DNA of 64,000 nucleotides from positions 118,241,602 through 118,305,601 of the forward strand of contig OX328123.1 of the NCBI GenBank assembly GCA_946811695.1, in the 5' to 3' direction. The translations under genes were made by a program, and so were the position numbers. Positions 59,028-64,000 of the stretch are shown piece after piece. Origin of the DNA: Gonocerus acuteangulatus (Eukaryota > Arthropoda > Insecta > Hemiptera > Coreidae). The notes below the pieces were generated by a model, which was not told the DNA's origin, did no database searches, and saw only the letters and a list, made by a program, of their open reading frames with translations. Within the stretch, counting starts at the first letter, position 1. Each line of letters starts with the position of its first letter.

Positions 59028-59979
59028 TGGAACATGGATAATTCGAACTTCGATAATTCGAAATCGTGGTTAATTCGAATATTTCTCTCGGTCCCTAGAA
59101 TTTAGGGCATAAACAATGTAAAAAAAATCGTGGAATAAAATTTTGGATAATTCGAATTTTTTTTAAGTCTATACCTCAAATTGGAAATGTTCGATCTTTA
59201 TTTTTTTTTTAAATATTGTCCCCTCGGGTAAGAAGGATAGTAAGATACGGATGTAGGGGTTCCGGGACAAGAAGCGCGGCGGTTCCATCTATGAGGGGTA
59301 AAAAAAGTGTGTTGATTTGACATGGAATGACTCATAGTCCAGTTTTTGGACTCTAGGAGTTCTGCAAAGTGGTGGGTCGCGCTTCCTCCCTTCCAGGGGT
59401 TGTAGTTACATACGCCATCCTGTCGTTTTATCCTAGAATTCCTTCCCACCATCCCTCCCATCTTCATTTCTTATTCAGATATAAGTCACTGACATATCTG
59501 AATAAGAAATACTAGGCACTGACTGTCTTAAAGTCAGTCAGTGCCTAGATCTGTTGTATTGTTTGTGCCTTGAATTTCCGGTGTACAGCGCAGTTCAGCG
59601 ACTTCTTGATTTAAGATGTCGAAGCCTACCAGTTATAAAACTTTAACGTTGCCAGAGAAAATAGCTGCAATTAAAGAAGTTGAAAAAAAGTTGACTTTAG
59701 AATTTCTCCTAACACTTTATCAGCTTAAAATAATGAAAAAATCTTGCCCATGAAAATGACTTTTTTCAAAACAATAGACTTTTATTTTTACTTTTTTATA
59801 AATTATTTATTACATATGTACGTAATCATCAATTTATGAAATATTTGTTATTGTTTAAATAAAATGGGAGAAAATATGAAATTCGATTTTTTACCCCTTT
59901 ATTTTCAAAAACTTTTGTAATTCGAATTTTGGATAATTTGAACTTTTTTATCGGTCCCTAGAGGTTCGAAGTTCTACTG
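59025..59979 (+). mobile_element. Tigger/pogo-like element, internally deleted
   Basis: Starts CAGTGGAACATGGATAATTC and ends GGTTCGAAGTTCTACTG, with TA at both outer edges. Repeated GATAATTCGAA-type sequences near both ends are typical of pogo-group termini. A 260-bp less AT-rich section (59,210-59,470) contains a chance 89-codon minus frame. Two adjacent hairpins (59,467-59,509 with 17-bp arms; 59,515-59,547 with 12-bp arms) precede the coding start. Confidence 0.85.
59616..59753 (+). pseudogene. N-terminal stub of a Tigger/pogo transposase (CENP-B-type HTH)
   Basis: ATG at 59,616, then SKPTSYKTLTLPEKIAAIKE, the start of the CENP-B/pogo DNA-binding helix-turn-helix. The similarity ends after about 25 codons; the frame stops at 59,753. 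Everything beyond the first helix, including the DDE domain, has been deleted. Confidence 0.75.
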
Positions 59980-60333
59980 TATATATATAAAACAATTTCA
60001 CATTTTTCTAAAAGACCACATTATTTCTTCTCGCTTTCTAGGTATTAGAATTCCATGCCAGGATACAAATTAATACAACCTAAAGCCCCTACTCTTCCAG
60101 AATAGTAGTAGGTTTTTCCAAAGTACAAATTCCAATAACCTGAGGAGGCCAATACTCTTAATTAACTTTTTCTGATTAATTGGGTATTTTAACACTAATT
60201 GTAAGTGTATAACAGAGTTGATCATTCCAATTCTTCATGATCTGTGGGTTACGAAACATCAAAATTGGCAGTCCCTAAACTCCTCTGATCCAAATGTTTG
60301 CCTACTTCGAGGATCATGATTCTGTATTCTTTT

Positions 60334-60337
<4 letters not shown>

Positions 60338-60421
<84 letters not shown>
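60338..60421. repeat. (TA)n microsatellite
   Basis: About 84 bases with one C. Confidence 0.97.
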
Positions 60422-60962
60422 TGCGAATCGCCTTCATTGCGGGCGCTCTTAAATAAGCAATATTACTAAAATATTACTAATAATTACTAAAATATTCGAG
60501 GCTATAATAATCCAGCAATGACAATCTCCAAAAACTGAATTATAATTTTTATTAAAAATTGAAAAATACTAAAATCTCTAAAGTTATTAACTCCTCTAAA
60601 CTAGGATAACATTTGTTGTTCTGGGCTTTAATTTGAGCACAAAGACCCCTAATACTAAATTATTGTCTTCAGGATATGAATTAAAAATGACAGCTCGATA
60701 TATATATATAAAAGTATTTGTCGGAGTATATGTAGCCATCTCTTGATTGAATGAGCTACTGGGCCGTAATGAATATTAACGATATATCCTGGCAATTTAT
60801 TATGAAAAATTTGACAAAAAGCTTGGCATCCTACCTTCGTTAAATAAAAGAGGAAGCTCTGGAACATTTAGAGCAATTTATGTATAAAGGAAGCCATTAG
60901 AGTTGTTTCGCCAGGGAAAAAAACTCCGGGCGAGGGCTTGTACATCCGGGAAAGAATGGGGG

Positions 60963-60987
60963 GAGGGAGAGAGAAAGAGAGAGAGAG

Positions 60988-61055
<68 letters not shown>

Positions 61056-61073
61056 GAGCGAGAAAGAGAGAGA

Positions 61074-61131
<58 letters not shown>
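60963..61131. repeat. (GA)n microsatellite
   Basis: About 170 bases of GA with occasional T, A or G interruptions. Ser-Leu and Arg-Glu frames across it are not genes. Confidence 0.97.
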
Positions 61132-61134
<3 letters not shown>

Positions 61135-61743
61135 AGACCCGGCCAGCTGATGTGTGAACGTGTGTACAAGGGTCGAGTCCAGTATATGCGGTGAATAATT
61201 TGTTGAGAGGCCTCGGGAGCGCATTTCTGCCAGCGGATTTCCCGTGAGATTACGCCTCCCTACTTGTTTATGGCTCAAAACACTCTCTCCATTCTATAAC
61301 AGACTATGTTAAATTTTAATTATTTACAAAAAATCGATGTGTACAAAATTTCGTAAATAGTCACAGATTTTGTTAGTCCCACGCGCGTCTATATTAAAAT
61401 AAATTTTTCTCCCGGCCCATCGACAGCTTAGATTCCAAACCGATCTACGTTGAAGATACGATTTTCCAAATATGTAGATAAAACATTGTGCATATTTGCT
61501 CACTCTATTCAAGAAAGGGAACAGCACCTCGCTTGTATAGCCCTCCGATCTAAATTAAGCCTAAACTGCCTTTCGTACAAATTTAAGTCACTCATTCATA
61601 AATCGCCCACACTCTACGGTAATAGTTCATACAAGACACTCTCACACTCACCTTCAATTTAAGTCGGTTGTATAATTTTTAAAATATGCTATATTCATAT
61701 CTTATGCTATGACTAACCCTGAGAAAGAGTTCCTACGTATAAA
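61132..61743. other. No supported gene
   Basis: A 70-codon frame (61,450-61,662) may be retroelement debris (EREQHLACIALRSKLS), but I cannot assign it. Confidence 0.3.
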
Positions 61744-62252
61744 TACAGTGAAACCTCCCTTAACGGACACCTCCCTACAGCGTACACCTCTATTAACGGA
61801 CATTTTCTCACAGTCCCGAATTTTTCTATAGGTAAAATAAACCTCTATATTGCGGACACCTCTGTACAAAGGACACGGACAGAAAACCCTGACCTTTTAC
61901 CTACTTACTACGGACAATTACAGCTAATGTTATTTAGATGCGTTCCCATCGGTGTAGGTTTCCAGAAAAATGCGTTAACAATAACATACTCTTTGTAAGA
62001 ATAAGATATATATACAGAATAGTGACTAGTAATATCTTCCTAGGAATTTCTCAACAGGAACCCCTTCCTTTTCAGCAGAAGCATATGATTTTCCCGCTGG
62101 CAGATTACTATTGTTTTGTCTACGCGGTATCACGATTCAGGGAATATTCCATAACTCTGTTCGGTTCACATTCCTTCCGCAGAACTTCCCTCTCTTCACT
62201 TTTCAGTTGGTTCTTAGCTCTTGTTGAGTAAGTATCGTGCTTTCTCTTCAAT

Positions 62253-62460
62253 ATGTCTACTTGGAAATCTCTGATACTTAAAGAAAAAAATTGTCGTGAT
62301 AACATTTTCCAATCGCGAAAAATGTGGTGTGCGTAAACTTGCCGAGTTTTTTAAGATAGGGAAAACACTAGCAGCAGAAATAGTGAAAAAGAAAGATGAA
62401 ATTTTGAAGAAATGGACGGAAAATTGTGACGAAAATGTTGTCCGAGAACTAATAACTTCT
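62253..62460 (+). pseudogene. Tigger/pogo transposase N-terminal HTH, frameshifted
   Basis: ATG at 62,253 opens STWKSLILKEK. A frameshift near 62,290 leads into FSNREKCGVRKLAEFFKIGK then TLAAEIVKKKDEILKKW. This is the CENP-B N-terminal helix-turn-helix up to the start of the second (HTH_Tnp_Tc5-like) domain. It breaks off after ENCDENVVRE; no DDE catalytic domain follows. Confidence 0.85.
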
Positions 62461-62594
62461 TTATGCTTTAAACTTTTTAGAATACATTTTTTTTAAGTTT
62501 ATACTTGTTAAACTTCTTTCTATATACTTAAAACAAAACTTGTTATGGGTAATTATTAAATGGTTAATTAAAACATGAATTAAATGTACAAATT

Positions 62595-63049
62595 CGGTAC
62601 GTATCCATCTCAACGAGTTGTGATGATACTGCCCTCTGCTCTCTTTGCAACATGAAACAGCACGAAGATATCATCCATTTCCTAGCTGTATGCCCAATCC
62701 TCTCCGAGATAAGAGTAAACATATTCCACAGAAATAGATTAACCTACACGCAAGCAATAGACTATTTGAACGGCCAGGACTACTCAAAACTACACCACTA
62801 CGTTAAAGAGGCAATGAATTTTAAATTTGATTATCAGGAATAAGGAGGATCAATTTTTGTTTTACTTATTTAATTATTTTTATATTGTCTAAAATCACTC
62901 ATATTGTTTTTATTTTATTTTCATGTGTATTATAATATGTGGTGATGGTTTACATCCAAGCTTATGTAAATTTATTGTGAATTCCTCAAGGACTTATTAT
63001 TTGTACATGTATATCATAAAATTTACTTTACTACTACTACTACTACCAT
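62595..63049 (+). mobile_element. 3' fragment of a non-LTR retrotransposon inside the Tigger element
   Basis: The frame to the stop at 62,843 holds CSLCNMKQHEDIIHFLAVCP, a C-x2-C-H-C zinc finger typical of LINE C-termini, then about 55 residues and the stop. After roughly 190 bp of 3' UTR it ends in a (TAC)n tail (63,029-63,047) instead of poly(A). Tigger sequence resumes right after, so the LINE landed in the Tigger element. No target duplication could be fixed. Confidence 0.7.
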
Positions 63050-63149
63050 CTCGACCAACCCACCCCTCTGTATAGCGGACACCTCTCTATAGTGGACAAC
63101 TTTGGTTCTCCCAGAGGTGTCCACTATAGGGAGATTTCACTGTATTTAC

Positions 63150-64000
63150 AATTACTGAACACATTCATTCAATTGCAACTATTTGAAAAATTTCATCTTT
63201 TTCCCTAATACCTTGCAAAATTATAATGCAAGAACTATAGAACTGATTCAAACTAAATCCAGTGGTTTGTTTTATTAAATATTTAACACTTTCTTTCTAT
63301 TATATGAATGTCATAATTGCATTATCAGGCACCAAAAAATGACAATTTTACATATTTTTTTTCTTCATTATATTTCTTATAATTGAAAATTACATTCGAA
63401 ATATTTAGATACCTTGGGAAGAGCTTTAGCTTGTAGAAGTACAAAAAAAAAACAATGTGATTAGTGAAAGAAGTAAAAAAAAATTATTTCAAGAAACCAA
63501 TTTTAACTTTTAATAGACAACGATTCTCAGTTAATAGTAATGGACGTTAAAATGTAAATAAACAATAGACAACGATTTAATAGACTCGGTCATTCTTACT
63601 TCGTAATGAAGGTGGCCAATTCCAGGCAACTTTAAGAGCATATTGTCGGAGAAGAAATTTAGTCCAAAAAGGAGATAATTGCCAACCTTACAATCTTCAA
63701 ATATTGCAGAATTTATTAATTCAAAATTATGCAAGTTGCCTCTATTATTGATATTTGCGTTTTCCCAAATATATTTTTGAAAAAATTAGCGTGGTTCTGA
63801 CTCAAAACAGGTGTTCTCTGGAACAAACAGCCCGGACATTGATAAGACTATTCTTAACTTATCATAATACATGTGATAAAAATATTATATTTATAAGGTA
63901 TAAGAAGACGCATTTTTCTTCTATTTTAAGTCTTTTTAATTCATACAATATCATTATACTTAAATATTAAACAAAATATCTAAATTCTAGACCAGAAATG
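63150..64000. other. No recognisable gene
   Basis: AT-rich; two short frames with no domains. Confidence 0.45.

Larger units (their letters stand above)
61746..63142 (+). mobile_element. Tigger/pogo-like element 2, internally deleted, host of a LINE fragment
   Basis: Starts CAGTGAAACCTCCCTTAACG and ends with the inverted AGGGAGATTTCACTG, between TA dinucleotides (61,744-61,745 and 63,143-63,144). Both ends carry repeated GGACACCTCT units. Length 1,397 bp. Confidence 0.88.

Noticed and set aside
60868..61278. 136-, 90- and 70-codon frames around 61 kb
   Set aside because: Translations of the (GA)n tract, not genes.

Overview
This is a eukaryotic, almost certainly metazoan window. It is very AT-rich and packed with (TA)n and (GA)n microsatellites. 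The recognisable coding sequence is all mobile-element debris: R2-type, endonuclease/RT and RNase H-bearing non-LTR retrotransposons; piggyBac, Tigger/pogo, IS630-Tc1-mariner-like, hAT-like and Transib-like DNA transposons; and tRNA-derived SINEs. The mix suggests an invertebrate, most likely an arthropod. A low-GC crustacean or insect would fit, but nothing here fixes the species. I could not support any intact host gene, bacterial-style operon, CRISPR array, rRNA gene or functional tRNA gene.

Layout. 0-4.7 kb: an R2-like C-terminal domain (-), then a 5'-truncated LINE (1,960-4,452, +) inserted with a 9-10 bp target-site duplication into an older RT pseudogene. 7.7-18.5 kb: foldback elements, 24-bp minisatellites, a piggyBac 3' end (14,592-15,221), a 118-bp tandem array and a near-perfect 590-bp foldback. 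18.8-26.3 kb: a SINE, MITEs, a palindromic element and two degenerate RNase H LINEs. 27-29 kb: long GA/TA repeats.

30,328-31,667 is the highlight. It is a 1,340-bp element with 12-bp terminal repeats beginning CACAGTG, flanked by the 5-bp direct repeat CGCCG. One end carries a 23-bp spacer and then ACAAAAATC; the other carries a 13-bp spacer and then ACAAAAACC. This is the architecture of V(D)J recombination signal sequences and marks a Transib (RAG1-ancestor family) element.

35.5-46.2 kb is a giant imperfect palindrome: arms 35,522-39,596 and 41,932-46,212 around a 2.3-kb spacer. The arms are about 98% identical where I compared them. The right arm has a SINE (with its 12-bp target duplication) that the left arm lacks, so the arms have separate histories. 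Each arm holds a GC-rich tandem block with repeated GCGCATGCGC (NRF-1-type) sites. The spacer contains a 511-bp foldback, a roughly 32-bp minisatellite interrupted by a hAT-type MITE with an 8-bp target duplication, and a 220-bp short palindrome next to the inner breakpoint.

46-55 kb is mostly anonymous AT-rich DNA with MITEs, SINE scraps and a 66-bp tandem array. 56.1-58.0 kb is a DNA transposon with unusually long (about 570-630 bp) terminal inverted repeats and a dead transposase. 59-63 kb holds two Tigger/pogo deletion derivatives, the second with a LINE 3' fragment inside it.

The elements do not form a pathway. What unites the window is repeated TE insertion, nesting and inverted duplication.
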